Of a stretch of 64,000 nt of DNA, positions 44,420 to 53,320 are shown piece by piece. The DNA is from an uncultured Macellibacteroides sp. Lineage in GTDB: Bacteria > Bacteroidota > Bacteroidia > Bacteroidales > Tannerellaceae. The stretch spans positions 1,550,001 to 1,614,000 of the forward strand of contig NZ_OY762974.1 of assembly GCF_963667135.1 (NCBI RefSeq). The letters are read 5' to 3'. Within the stretch, counting starts at the first letter, position 1; every line of letters begins with the position of its first letter. The translations under genes and the position numbers were made by a program. The notes below the pieces were generated by a model. That model searched no databases, was not told where the DNA came from, and saw only the letters and a program-made list of their open reading frames with translations.

Positions 44420-46300
44420 TTACCGGCGGTATTTGTTTGTGCTTGGTTTGCGATCACGGTCACGGTCACTGCTGCTAGAGCTGCGTCTCCATGGTTTGTC
44501 TCCGCTTTCTTCGCGTCTGCCTGCGCCATAAGATGGACGACCGCTTCCGCTTGCGCTACCAAAGTCCTTACGATCGCGTCTTCCTTTGTATTCGCCACCA
44601 CCGCGTGGTCCGCGGTCGCCGCCTTCTTTTCTGCCCTGAGCCGGTTCAACGGAGATGCGTCTGCCATCTACTTCGAATCCACTCATTTCCTTGATAACAC
44701 GATCTGATTCAGCAGATTCTACTTCAAAGAAAGAGAAGTTGTCGCGTAAATCGATTTTGCCGATCTGAACCTTACCCGGTACACATTTATTGATAAGCTC
44801 AATAAGTTGGTTCGGGAATAATCCATCAGTTTTTCCGAAGTTAAGGAACAGGCGTGAATAGCCTTCCTGAGCTTGCGAAGGATTTCTGCTTCCACGTTCG
44901 CCGCGGTCGCTGCTTCCAAATTCTCTGCTTCCGCGTTCGCCGAATTCACCTCTGCGTGCACTGCGTTCGTCTGTTGCGTCCTGAATTTCAGGTGCGTTGC
45001 TATAATATTCGATCAAACGGTTAAATTCCATAGAAACTATACGTTTGATGATGTCTTCTTTTTCCAGCCATTCAAGCTTACGGTAAATATCAGGCATCAA
45101 CGGATTGATTTCTTCTTCGTTTACCTTTACCTTTTCAATCTGGTCAACCAGGTTAAGCAGCTGCTTTTCGCAGATAGACTTACCGGTAGGCATTACACCC
45201 TTTTCAAATTTCTTGTTGATAATCCGTTCAATGTCACGAATTCTTCCTTTTTCTTTCACGTGGCAGATTGCGATAGAAATACCTGTCTTACCGGCACGGC
45301 CTGTACGACCACTACGGTGAGTGTAAGATTCTACTTCGTCCGGCAAACCGTAGTTGATTACGTGTGTAAGGTCGTCAACGTCCAATCCACGTGCAGCTAC
45401 ATCTGTTGCTACCAAAAGTTGTATATTCTTCACACGGAACTTCTGCATAACGTAGTCACGTTGCTGCTGGCTTAATTCGCCGTGCAGCGAGTCTGCGCTG
45501 TAGCCATCCTGAATTAATTTATCAGCAATTTCCTGTGTTTCCTTACGTGTACGACAGAAAATGATACCATAAATATTGGGATAGAAATCCGCAATACGCT
45601 TAAGAGCAAGGTACTTGTCTCTGGCTTGTACGATATAGGAAATATGCTTGATATTCTTATTCCCTTCGTTTTTGTTGCCGATAACAACCTCTTTAGGATT
45701 GCTCATGTACTTTTTAGAGATGCTTGCTATTCCCTGAGGCATTGTTGCCGAGAATAAAAGCATGTTTCTTGAAGCAGGCACTTCAGCCAAAATGGCATTG
45801 ATGCTTTCAGTAAATCCCATGTTAAGCATTTCGTCTGCTTCGTCCATAATTACTGAACGAACAGTACCAAGATCAACCGTTCTACGGTTCATTAGGTCCA
45901 ATAAACGGCCTGGAGTGGCCACGATAACATGTACGCCGCGTTTTAATGCTTTGATCTGACTTTCAATGCTTGATCCTCCATATACCGGAAGAACCTTTAA
46001 GTCGTCAATGTATTTTGAATAATCATTCAAATCGCCTGCTATCTGCAGACAAAGCTCGCGCGTCGGACAAAGTATGAGAGCTTGTGGTTGATATTCGGAT
46101 ACATTAATTTTTTGTAGAATAGGGAGGCCAAATGCTGCCGTTTTACCTGTTCCTGTTTGTGCCAATGCAATTACGTCGTTGTCTTCTCCCAATAAGAAAG
46201 GAATCACTTCCTCCTGTACTGGCATGGGCGATTCGTAGCCCATCTCCTGAATTGCCTTTAAAATCGGTGCGGCAACTCCTAATTCTTCGAATGTTTTCAA
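44420..46300 (-). CDS. deaD: DEAD-box RNA helicase with DbpA-type RNA-binding domain and RG-rich tail
   Basis: A 626-residue helicase. Q motif MGYESPMPVQEEVIP, Walker A ALAQTGTGKTAAF, Walker B/DEAD VIMDEADEMLNMGF, motif III SATMP, and motif VI HRSGRTGRAGKTG are all present. After the core, a DbpA-like RNA-binding domain (LFLNFGKTDGLFPNQLIELI, then ISVEPAQG) is followed by a charged tail rich in Arg, Gly, Asp and Ser, typical of CsdA/DeaD homologues that work on ribosome assembly and at low temperature. The gene symbol is by domain match. A promoter box is at 46344-46351. Confidence 0.93.
   Translation of the reverse strand: MKTFEELGVAAPILKAIQEMGYESPMPVQEEVIPFLLGEDNDVIALAQTGTGKTAAFGLPILQKINVSEYQPQALILCPTRELCLQIAGDLNDYSKYIDDLKVLPVYGGSSIESQIKALKRGVHVIVATPGRLLDLMNRRTVDLGTVRSVIMDEADEMLNMGFTESINAILAEVPASRNMLLFSATMPQGIASISKKYMSNPKEVVIGNKNEGNKNIKHISYIVQARDKYLALKRIADFYPNIYGIIFCRTRKETQEIADKLIQDGYSADSLHGELSQQQRDYVMQKFRVKNIQLLVATDVAARGLDVDDLTHVINYGLPDEVESYTHRSGRTGRAGKTGISIAICHVKEKGRIRDIERIINKKFEKGVMPTGKSICEKQLLNLVDQIEKVKVNEEEINPLMPDIYRKLEWLEKEDIIKRIVSMEFNRLIEYYSNAPEIQDATDERSARRGEFGERGSREFGSSDRGERGSRNPSQAQEGYSRLFLNFGKTDGLFPNQLIELINKCVPGKVQIGKIDLRDNFSFFEVESAESDRVIKEMSGFEVDGRRISVEPAQGRKEGGDRGPRGGGEYKGRRDRKDFGSASGSGRPSYGAGRREESGDKPWRRSSSSSDRDRDRKPSTNKYRR
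45252..45267. other. Weak parS-like 16-mer within deaD
   Basis: TCTTTCACGTGGCAGA shares 12 of 16 positions with TGTTTCACGTGAAACA (13 of 16 if the second G of the core is allowed as R). It lies inside the deaD gene, so it may be chance. Confidence 0.2.
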
Positions 46301-46343
46301 ATTGTGATGATAAGTAATTATATATATATTATATCTGAGAGTG

Positions 46344-46351
46344 CAAAGGTA
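46344..46351 (-). promoter_or_regulatory. -7 promoter box of deaD
   Basis: Minus-strand TACCTTTG, 44 bp upstream of the ATG. An alternating AT stretch lies between. Confidence 0.5.
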
Positions 46352-46372
46352 CGTAAATAATTCGAATTCACG

Positions 46373-47428
46373 CTAGTATAGCATTATTTCTTTTAATTTA
46401 GCCCTTTTCTTTTCGTTCATCCCGATTTCTTTGTCGAGGTATTTATCCATAGAACCATAGTCCTTCAATATCTTTTTTATAGCGATGTCCAGGTATGTTT
46501 CGTCTGCATTAATTATGACGGTGAATGTTTCCTGTGCGTCCGCATTAAGCCCGTTAGCTAATTTTGCAATTTTGTTAATTTCAATGCAATCGTTGCTAGT
46601 GGTATAATCTTTTAAAATAGTTTCTTCAGGTACGCCCAAAGATCCAAGAATCAAGGCTGAAAGGAAGCCCGCTCTGTCTTTTCCAAGCGAGCAGGTTATC
46701 AGAACCGGATAATTTTCTTTATCAAGAAGTTCGTTCATTGCTGAGGCAAACATCGGGCTGTTGCCTTTAATAAACTGAAGGTACATATCCTGCAGAAAAA
46801 GGATAGCATCCCCTTTACGCATTCTCCCTTCCTCAATTAGTCTGCTTACGCTGTCTTCATCAGCTATGGGTATGGGAAGGTTTATAACTTTTAGATTTTT
46901 ATAGCGAATCGGCTCTTTGTGAACTTCATTTGCACCGCGCAAGTCAATAATAGTCTTGATTCCCAGATTGTCCAACCGCATGGAATCCCATTCGCTTAAC
47001 GTATTTAATTTACCGCTTCGGTAGATTTTACCCCAACGGGTAGTGAAATTCCTGTTATTTACATAACCTCCTATATCCCTAAGATTCTGCACGCTATCCA
47101 TTGCCACGCCTCTGGATCCGATGGTTTGAAACGTCTTGTCGTTAAAAGACAGCATGAAGTATTTCCTTGTCATATTGTCATTGGTGATGTAGGTGGTAAC
47201 CCCATCATTGATATTAACATTCCCTACCGGCGTCGAGATATCGAATTTTTCAGGATTATCGGACACGAAAAGCTTAACGTTGCCCTGCAGAGGTGAATCG
47301 CTTTCCCATTTAATAACATAATTACCGATATCGTCACGCAAACAAAGCGTCCTGATTTCAGGACTGTTAGATGTGCATCCAACAAAAGCCGAAGCACATA
47401 CAAATAGGGATATTAATTTTACTAACAT
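46373..47428 (-). CDS. Lipoprotein tyrosine/dual-specificity phosphatase
   Basis: A 351-residue exported protein. The lipobox is SAFVGC (Cys18). Residues ~25-105 form a beta-rich N-terminal domain. The phosphatase domain (from VAMDSVQNLRDIGGYVNN, with IIDLRGANEVHKEP) has the CX5R loop Cys246-Ser-Leu-Gly-Lys-Asp-Arg252 (TCSLGKDRAGF). The residue before the cysteine is Thr245, where most PTPs have His; this may alter the cysteine pKa. The LRDIGGY motif and the KDRAG loop match the Bacteroidota tyrosine-protein phosphatase group. Its extracytoplasmic place suggests it acts on exported phosphoproteins, phosphosugars or inositol phosphates. Confidence 0.88.
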   Translation of the reverse strand: MLVKLISLFVCASAFVGCTSNSPEIRTLCLRDDIGNYVIKWESDSPLQGNVKLFVSDNPEKFDISTPVGNVNINDGVTTYITNDNMTRKYFMLSFNDKTFQTIGSRGVAMDSVQNLRDIGGYVNNRNFTTRWGKIYRSGKLNTLSEWDSMRLDNLGIKTIIDLRGANEVHKEPIRYKNLKVINLPIPIADEDSVSRLIEEGRMRKGDAILFLQDMYLQFIKGNSPMFASAMNELLDKENYPVLITCSLGKDRAGFLSALILGSLGVPEETILKDYTTSNDCIEINKIAKLANGLNADAQETFTVIINADETYLDIAIKKILKDYGSMDKYLDKEIGMNEKKRAKLKEIMLY

Positions 47429-47448
47429 CTTTTTCTTAAGCTATAACA

Positions 47449-47456
47449 CAAAGATA
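47449..47456 (-). promoter_or_regulatory. -7 promoter box of the lipoprotein phosphatase gene
   Basis: Minus-strand TATCTTTG, 20 bp upstream of the start at 47428. Confidence 0.55.
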
Positions 47457-47494
47457 ACAAAAAAACATCCTCATAGTGCGAAGGTTAATGATAT

Positions 47495-48424
47495 TTAAGA
47501 CTGTTGGGCGTATGCAGAAGCAAATTCCCTTGATATATAGTTGTTATAACTTTGGCAAACCTCGGACGAAAGGTCGATTCCGCAGCCAATAATCTTACCC
47601 CATGTATCTTTATCCAATGATTGAAGGTCTTTGTATCGTACATCGTACTTTAACAAGCCATAGATAATACCTGCATTGAAATTATCACCAGCACCGATTG
47701 TACTGATAGCATTTATCGGCTTTGAATCATAGTGTCCGTTAAATCGGTCGGTATACAGGTTTACACCGTCGGCTCCGTGGGTTGTGATAAAGTTATGACA
47801 GTAAAATTTAATATTCTCTTCATACACGTTGGCCGGATCCGTTTTACGAAACAGGTTAAGGAAGTCTTCATCAGAACCACGAACAATATCTGCGTACTCC
47901 AGATTGTCGAGTACCGTAGGTGTAAGCCTTATTGCCTCATGTGCATGCGCTTTGCGGAAGTTTGGATCATAATAGATGATTGCTTTGCGTTCTTTGGCAT
48001 ACTGAATAAATTCCACCATTCGTTCCCTAAGCACCGGATTCAGGGCATAATAGGAGCCGAATACAAAGATATCATCTTCATTTATCCTTGGAAGAGGTAC
48101 ATCCAGCCGTTGCTTCGGATAATCTTTATAAAAAATATAGTTTGCATTGTTTTGGTCATCTAGAAAGGCAAGGGACACAGGACTTTTTCCATCAGGAAAA
48201 CGATCAATGTAATCGGTCGTGATATTGTTCTCTTCCAGAAACGCTCCGATGATATCACCTACACGGTCGTTGCCTATTTCGCTGATAAATAAAACCGATA
48301 CTCCCAGACGACTCAGAGAGATTAAGCCGTTAAACACTGATCCTCCTGGAACAGCGGCATGTGGCTGATTGTCTTTAAAAATAATATCAAGGATGGTTTC
48401 TCCAATTCCAATTACCTTTCTCAT
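47495..48424 (-). CDS. PfkB-family carbohydrate kinase (fructokinase-like)
   Basis: About 310 residues, starting at the ATG at 48424 (another ATG lies two codons upstream). The N-terminus GIGETILDIIFKDNQPHAAV and the glycine pair AVPGGSVFNGLISLSRLG match fructokinases; the C-terminal PfkB signature is STIGAGDNFNAGIIYGLL, with the catalytic Asp (GDNFNAG). It transfers phosphate from ATP to a sugar, most likely fructose. It is co-transcribed with the SIS-domain isomerase 27 bp upstream; together they suggest a sugar-phosphate branch. Confidence 0.9.
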   Translation of the reverse strand: MRKVIGIGETILDIIFKDNQPHAAVPGGSVFNGLISLSRLGVSVLFISEIGNDRVGDIIGAFLEENNITTDYIDRFPDGKSPVSLAFLDDQNNANYIFYKDYPKQRLDVPLPRINEDDIFVFGSYYALNPVLRERMVEFIQYAKERKAIIYYDPNFRKAHAHEAIRLTPTVLDNLEYADIVRGSDEDFLNLFRKTDPANVYEENIKFYCHNFITTHGADGVNLYTDRFNGHYDSKPINAISTIGAGDNFNAGIIYGLLKYDVRYKDLQSLDKDTWGKIIGCGIDLSSEVCQSYNNYISREFASAYAQQS

Positions 48425-48451
48425 AAGCATGTACTCTATTGAGGTGAATTG

Positions 48452-49063
48452 CTATTCTTTCAAACTTTGTTCGCGGGATTTAGACCCCAGGTATCCACCA
48501 TGGTGTCTTTTAGCATAGTCTTTGTTATTGAAATTGATGCGTTTCATGGTATTGACTACCAGGATATCACCGATAACCGTCATTACAGTTGTTGAGGTAG
48601 TAGGTGTAAGTCCAAGCGGGCACACTTCCTTCGGTGCTCCGGTAGGAAGGCAAATGGTTGCTTCCAGGGCTAAGGGACTTGCTATGTCGCTTGTAATTAC
48701 GATGAACTTCATTTCGGGAGCGAGTCCACGGGTAAGCTGAATAAGTTCAACAAGTTCCCTGGTTTTTCCGGAATTGGAAATCAACAGCATAATATCATTA
48801 TCACGGATTATTCCCAAATCGCCGTGCTGTGCTTCACTGGGATGCAAAAAGAAGGCAGGTGTGCCTGTAGAACTGAAAGTCGTTGCAATATTGGAAGCTA
48901 TTTGACCGGCTTTACCCATTCCGCTGGTTATTAACTTTCCGTTGCGCTGATGTACATATTCCACAATAAGTGTTACAGCTTCATCATATTCGGCTACCAC
49001 CGGGATGTTAAGCACTGCTTCTGCTTCCTGTCTCAGGATAGACGAGATATCTTCGTTTATCAT
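48452..49063 (-). CDS. SIS-domain sugar-phosphate isomerase (short KdsD/arabinose-5-P isomerase type)
   Basis: Starts at the ATG at 49063; an earlier start gives 11 more residues. The ~203-residue protein has only the SIS domain: SGMGKAGQIASNIATTFSST and FFLHPSEAQHGDLGII with ISNSGKTREL. Standard KdsD is longer because of two CBS domains; those are absent here. Short forms are known in Bacteroides and act as arabinose-5-phosphate isomerase for KDO synthesis. The context, directly upstream of a PfkB kinase, makes a sugar role clear but does not settle the substrate. Confidence 0.88.
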   Translation of the reverse strand: MINEDISSILRQEAEAVLNIPVVAEYDEAVTLIVEYVHQRNGKLITSGMGKAGQIASNIATTFSSTGTPAFFLHPSEAQHGDLGIIRDNDIMLLISNSGKTRELVELIQLTRGLAPEMKFIVITSDIASPLALEATICLPTGAPKEVCPLGLTPTTSTTVMTVIGDILVVNTMKRINFNNKDYAKRHHGGYLGSKSREQSLKE

Positions 49064-49109
49064 AATTGCTTTCTTATTTTTGACAATAAAACCCAAATCA
49101 AATGATTTG

Positions 49110-49117
49110 CAAAAGTA
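49110..49117 (-). promoter_or_regulatory. -7 promoter box of the SIS-pfkB operon
   Basis: Minus-strand TACTTTTG, 46 bp upstream of the ATG at 49063. It is only 7 bp from the opposing box of the M16 gene. Confidence 0.5.
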
Positions 49118-49124
49118 TTTATTT

Positions 49125-49132
49125 TAATTTTG
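49125..49132 (+). promoter_or_regulatory. -7 promoter box of the M16 peptidase gene
   Basis: Plus-strand TAATTTTG, 27 bp before the ATG at 49160. It faces the SIS promoter box, so the two divergent promoters are nearly back to back. Confidence 0.5.
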
Positions 49133-49159
49133 CCTGCTATTATAAAGTGAAGAAAAAAT

Positions 49160-50386
49160 ATGAATTACTTGTCGCATGTCCTTTCTAACGGTCTTCGTAT
49201 CGTACATCTGCCAGTGGAATCGCCTGTTTCCTACTGTGGCTTTGCTGTAAACGCCGGCACCAGGGACGAAGCGGCTGACGAGTTTGGTCTGGCCCATTTT
49301 GTTGAACATATGTTGTTTAAGGGTACTCAGAAAAGAAAATCCTGGCATATCCTTAACCGGATGGAGAATGTAGGAGGAGAACTGAATGCCTATACAACCA
49401 AAGAAGAAACGTTTGTCTATTCCATCTTTATGGAAGAGCATTACGGACGGGCTTTTGAGTTGCTTTCTGATCTTATGCTTAATTCTCAGTTTCCTCAGCA
49501 GGAGATTGAAAAGGAAGTAGACGTAATTCTGGATGAAATAAATTCGTATAAGGACAACCCATCTGAGCTGATTTTTGACGAATTTGAAAATCTTTTATTT
49601 GAAAACCATGCGTTGGGGCATAATATCCTTGGAGACGAATCTTCGCTGCTTAAGCTTGATTCTAACGCAGGACGCTCATTTGTAAATCGCTATTACACGC
49701 CGGATAGTATCGTTTTCTTTTCTATGGGGCGATCTAAGTTTTCCAAGATAGTTAAACTGGCTGAAGCTACGCTGGGATCGCTCGCATTGCCTTCGGCGGT
49801 GCGTAACCGTTGTGTCCCCGAAGCTTTTGTGCCCGTTTCTCAACGAATCCACAAAGATACCTACCAGGCTCATGTTTTATTGGGAGGAAGGGCATACAAC
49901 ATGTTTGACGAAAAAAGAACCATTCTTTACTTGCTAAACAACCTGATGGGTGGTCCGGGTATGAATAGCCGGCTGAATGTTGTTCTAAGAGAAAAACATG
50001 GATTGGTTTACAATGTTGAATCTAATGTAACCACCTATACAGATACAGGCCTGTATAATATTTATTTTGGAACAGACCCCAAAAATATGGAAAAGAGCCT
50101 TCGGCTGGTGAATGCGGAAATTGCCCGCATACGGAATACGAAGCTTACATCTTCGCAGCTGGCTGCAGCTAAAAAACAGCTGATCGGACAACTCGGAGTT
50201 TCGGGAGATAACAAGGAAGGTACTTTCCTCGGACTGGGAAAGAGTTTCCTTCATTACAATCGTTACGATACACTTCCCGAAGTATTTCATCGGATTGAAA
50301 AAGTTACTGCGGAAGAATTGCTGGAAGTGGCTAATGAGGTATTTGATCCGGCCCAGTCTTTCAGTCTTATTTTTGCTCCCGACTGA
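49160..50386 (+). CDS. M16 family zinc metallopeptidase (processing-peptidase type)
   Basis: A 408-residue inverzincin. The active site is HFVEHMLFKGT (HxxEH) with the distal Glu in TTKEETFVYSIF. MENVGGELNAYTTKEET and GPGMNSRLNVVLREKHGLVY are typical of the family. It has no visible signal peptide, so it is likely cytoplasmic. Close homologues process or degrade small peptides. It converges on the ComEA-like gene with 18 bp between the stops. Confidence 0.93.
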   Translation: MNYLSHVLSNGLRIVHLPVESPVSYCGFAVNAGTRDEAADEFGLAHFVEHMLFKGTQKRKSWHILNRMENVGGELNAYTTKEETFVYSIFMEEHYGRAFELLSDLMLNSQFPQQEIEKEVDVILDEINSYKDNPSELIFDEFENLLFENHALGHNILGDESSLLKLDSNAGRSFVNRYYTPDSIVFFSMGRSKFSKIVKLAEATLGSLALPSAVRNRCVPEAFVPVSQRIHKDTYQAHVLLGGRAYNMFDEKRTILYLLNNLMGGPGMNSRLNVVLREKHGLVYNVESNVTTYTDTGLYNIYFGTDPKNMEKSLRLVNAEIARIRNTKLTSSQLAAAKKQLIGQLGVSGDNKEGTFLGLGKSFLHYNRYDTLPEVFHRIEKVTAEELLEVANEVFDPAQSFSLIFAPD

Positions 50387-50404
50387 TTATAACGAAGAAC
50401 GTTT

Positions 50405-51121
50405 TTATTTAAATGACAGATAGGCTGCAAGCCTTTTCCTGTCTGCATCCGTGAATTCCTCCAATAGTTGAAGATTTTCCCATCCGGATAATTGTCCTTG
50501 TTGCTTCCGTAAAAGAGCAAGGACTTTTGCTTGTTTATAGGATATGTATGGGTGTTTCCGTAATGAATCTTCTGGAAGTATATTCACGTGAAGCAGTTTT
50601 ACTGCATTTATGTCTGTCGTAAACCAACAGGATAACGACTGGTATCGTTCTTCATCCATACCGTATACTTCACGTAATTGTTCGACTGTATAAAATCCTC
50701 CCAGCAAATTCCGGAACTTCACGATGCGCTTGGCGAATGTGCTCCCTATTCCGGGTATTTTTTTTAACTCGGCTGTGTCGGCAGTATTTAATGCAACCTT
50801 GGTTCCTTCGGGGTATTTGGAAGACTGATAGTTTTCTTTTTGTGTCTTGTAGGATGAGCTGTATTCATCTTTTCTTTGATAAGTATCAGATGATGGTACC
50901 TTAAACCTGCTCTTCCCATACCTGTTTTTTGAAACAGGAGTCTTCTTATGTATTATCGAAGGCAAGGAGTCTTGTGCCTGCATCGCAATTGATTTATCCG
51001 AAGAAATATCCTTTGGGGCTTCGGTGAAGATTAACAGACATAAGGCAATCCCTGTAAGGCAAAGTAATAACAACAGAGCCTTTCGTTCTCCTTTGGAGAA
51101 GTATAGATAGTCACGCCACAT
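50405..51121 (-). CDS. ComEA-like helix-hairpin-helix DNA-binding protein, membrane-anchored
   Basis: A 238-residue protein with one N-terminal transmembrane segment (KALLLLLCLTGIALCLLIF) and a linker. Two HhH domains follow: LNTADTAELKKIPGIGSTFA with KRIVKFRNLLGGFYTVEQLR, and VNILPEDSLRKHPYISYKQA with KVLALLRKQQGQ. The tail YLSFK is short. ComEA binds DNA for uptake in competent bacteria; whether this protein does so here is inference. The last of three genes (lolD, NSS, this). Confidence 0.85.
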   Translation of the reverse strand: MWRDYLYFSKGERKALLLLLCLTGIALCLLIFTEAPKDISSDKSIAMQAQDSLPSIIHKKTPVSKNRYGKSRFKVPSSDTYQRKDEYSSSYKTQKENYQSSKYPEGTKVALNTADTAELKKIPGIGSTFAKRIVKFRNLLGGFYTVEQLREVYGMDEERYQSLSCWFTTDINAVKLLHVNILPEDSLRKHPYISYKQAKVLALLRKQQGQLSGWENLQLLEEFTDADRKRLAAYLSFK

Positions 51122-51155
51122 AAAAAATAGTATTAGAAGGTTTTGGTTTGGTTTT

Positions 51156-52520
51156 TTATTTTATCAGCCAGCTGATTATTCCCAGTTCATTCAGGAAAAT
51201 CATCCCGATTGCTATGGGAGCAATATACTTCATAAAGAAGGCGTATGTATTGAAAAAATAGAAAGGTAAAGTCCCTTTATTGGTAAGTTCGGCTTTCAAT
51301 ATTTTTTTATCGACCCGGGTTCCCACATAGATACATATTAACATCCCGCCGAACGGAAGCATAATCTTTGCTGTAAGATAGTCTAGTAAATCAAAAAACG
51401 TAAGGCCGAAAATCGTATACTCTTTCCAGATGCCTATAGACAGAGAGCTGATTATCCCTAGGACTAATACACCTCCCGAAACAAACCAAGCCGCTTTTGC
51501 ACGGGAAATATGGTGTTCTTCGTGCACATAGGCTGTTGCCACCTCGTGTAGGGAGATGGTGGAAGTAAGTGCAGCCAGTGCAAGTAACAAAAAGAAAACA
51601 AAAGCCCATATTTCGCCCATAGGTAATTGCTGAAATACATTGGGTAATGTGATGAAAACCAACTCGGGACCAGCCGTAGGTGCGATGCCAAAACTAAATA
51701 CAGCTGGAAAAATCATCACTGCAGCCAAAACTGCTACAGCTGTATCCAGAATTGTAACCTGCAAGGCGGTATTCTGCATATTAGTTTTATTGTCGAAATA
51801 AGAAGAGTAGGTAATCAGACAGCCCATTCCTATACTAAGCGAAAAGAAAGCCTGTCCCATTGCGCTAAGTATAACGGCAGACGTAATCTTACCAAAGTCT
51901 GGCTTGAAAAGGAAATAGAGCCCCTCTTCGGCATTTGGTAAAGTAACCGACCGGATACATAAGGCAACTAATAGGATAAAGAGCATCGGCATCATTACTT
52001 TTGATGTCCGTTCAATTCCCTCTTTTACTCCAGAGACAACGATGAAATGGGTAAGTCCTATAAATACTATTGTCCAGATAATCGGACGAACTATTTCAGA
52101 ACTGAAAAGATTGAAGGATAGAGCAAATTCATCAGGAGTTTTATTACTTAGTGAACCTGTAACAGCTTGAAACATATATTCCAATGTCCATCCGGAAACG
52201 ACGGAGTAAAATCCCAGAATTAAAAAAGAAGCCAAAACGCCATTGTAACCGATAAAGGACCATTTGGTTCCCGGAGACATTTGTTTAAATGCACCTGCCG
52301 CATTACGCTTTGTATGCCTGCCAATAAAGAATTCGGTAACCATTACCGGAAAACCCAGCAGGATCACACAAAGAGCATAAATTACGAGGAATGCGGCACC
52401 TCCGTTTTCTCCAAGCATATATGGAAAACGCCAGATATTACCTAATCCAACTGCGCAACCAACGGTTGCCATAAGAACACCAAGCTTACTGCCAAAGGTG
52501 GCTCTGTTCACTTCAGTCAT
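51156..52520 (-). CDS. NSS-family sodium-dependent amino acid transporter
   Basis: A 454-residue LeuT-fold transporter with ~12 spans. TM1 has the signature ATVGCAVGLGNIWRFPYMLG, and VMVTEFFIGRHTKRN and the TM6 break region SIGMGCLITYSSYFDNKTN are also family-typical. It imports a neutral amino acid or its relatives with sodium. It follows lolD by 14 bp and precedes the ComEA-like gene by 34 bp. Confidence 0.94.
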   Translation of the reverse strand: MTEVNRATFGSKLGVLMATVGCAVGLGNIWRFPYMLGENGGAAFLVIYALCVILLGFPVMVTEFFIGRHTKRNAAGAFKQMSPGTKWSFIGYNGVLASFLILGFYSVVSGWTLEYMFQAVTGSLSNKTPDEFALSFNLFSSEIVRPIIWTIVFIGLTHFIVVSGVKEGIERTSKVMMPMLFILLVALCIRSVTLPNAEEGLYFLFKPDFGKITSAVILSAMGQAFFSLSIGMGCLITYSSYFDNKTNMQNTALQVTILDTAVAVLAAVMIFPAVFSFGIAPTAGPELVFITLPNVFQQLPMGEIWAFVFFLLLALAALTSTISLHEVATAYVHEEHHISRAKAAWFVSGGVLVLGIISSLSIGIWKEYTIFGLTFFDLLDYLTAKIMLPFGGMLICIYVGTRVDKKILKAELTNKGTLPFYFFNTYAFFMKYIAPIAIGMIFLNELGIISWLIK

Positions 52521-52534
52521 AAATCTCTATTTTG

Positions 52535-53188
52535 TTAGATTTGAATTACTCCGTCTATCAGATGAATTACCCTGTCTGTATTTGCCGCCAGCTGTTCGTC
52601 ATGCGTAACAATGACAAAGGTTTGATTAAACTCGTTTCTAAGTTCAAAGAAAAGCTGATGTAGCTCCTCTTTGTTATGTGTATCCAAACTTCCGGAAGGT
52701 TCGTCGGCAAGAATCACAGCAGGATGATTTATAAGCGCTCTGGCAACAGCTACGCGTTGTTTTTCTCCTCCCGATAATTCAGCCGGTTTATGGGTCATCC
52801 TATCCGATAGTTTTAAGAAATCAAGCATTTCTTTTGCTCTTTTCTCTGCATCAGCAGCCTTAACCTTGCCTATCAGAGCCGGAATCATTACATTCTCGAG
52901 CGCTGTAAATTCAGGAAGAAGCTGGTGAAACTGAAACACAAAACCAATGTTCCGATTACGGAAAGCGGCCAGTTCTTTGTCCTTTAACTTGCTCGTTTCC
53001 GTTCCGTTAATCGTCAACTTACCTGAATCGGGCGAATCCAACGTTCCTATTATCTGAAGTAAAGTTGTTTTTCCGGCACCGCTAGGCCCTACGATAGCAA
53101 CTATTTCTCCCGGTTTTATAGAAAGATCGATCCCTTTTAAAACGGTCAGCGGACCAAAACTCTTAAATATTTGCTCGGTTTGTATCAT
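52535..53188 (-). CDS. lolD: LolD-type ABC transporter ATPase
   Basis: A 217-residue ATPase of the LolD/MacB group. Walker A is [12 protein letters not shown], the signature is [15 protein letters not shown], Walker B is [12 protein letters not shown], and the H-loop is VTHDEQL. LolCDE extracts lipoproteins from the inner membrane, but this gene has no permease partner beside it, and Bacteroidota have several similar ATPases. So lolD is tentative; a MacB or FtsE-like role cannot be ruled out. Confidence 0.8.
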   Translation of the reverse strand: MIQTEQIFKSFGPLTVLKGIDLSIKPGEIVAIVGPSGAGKTTLLQIIGTLDSPDSGKLTINGTETSKLKDKELAAFRNRNIGFVFQFHQLLPEFTALENVMIPALIGKVKAADAEKRAKEMLDFLKLSDRMTHKPAELSGGEKQRVAVARALINHPAVILADEPSGSLDTHNKEELHQLFFELRNEFNQTFVIVTHDEQLAANTDRVIHLIDGVIQI

Positions 53189-53234
53189 TGTTATGTTTGT
53201 ATCCCAAGTAAAACAATTTCCTGATTTTAGAGTA

Positions 53235-53242
53235 CAAAAGTA
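53235..53242 (-). promoter_or_regulatory. -7 promoter box of the lolD operon
   Basis: Minus-strand TACTTTTG, 46 bp upstream of the ATG. Confidence 0.5.
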
Positions 53243-53320
53243 AGAATTCTAACAAAGAAACCTACTACTTGGGATGTATTATATTCTGCTTTCTATCAAT
53301 CGTGTATCGCTGCGAATACT

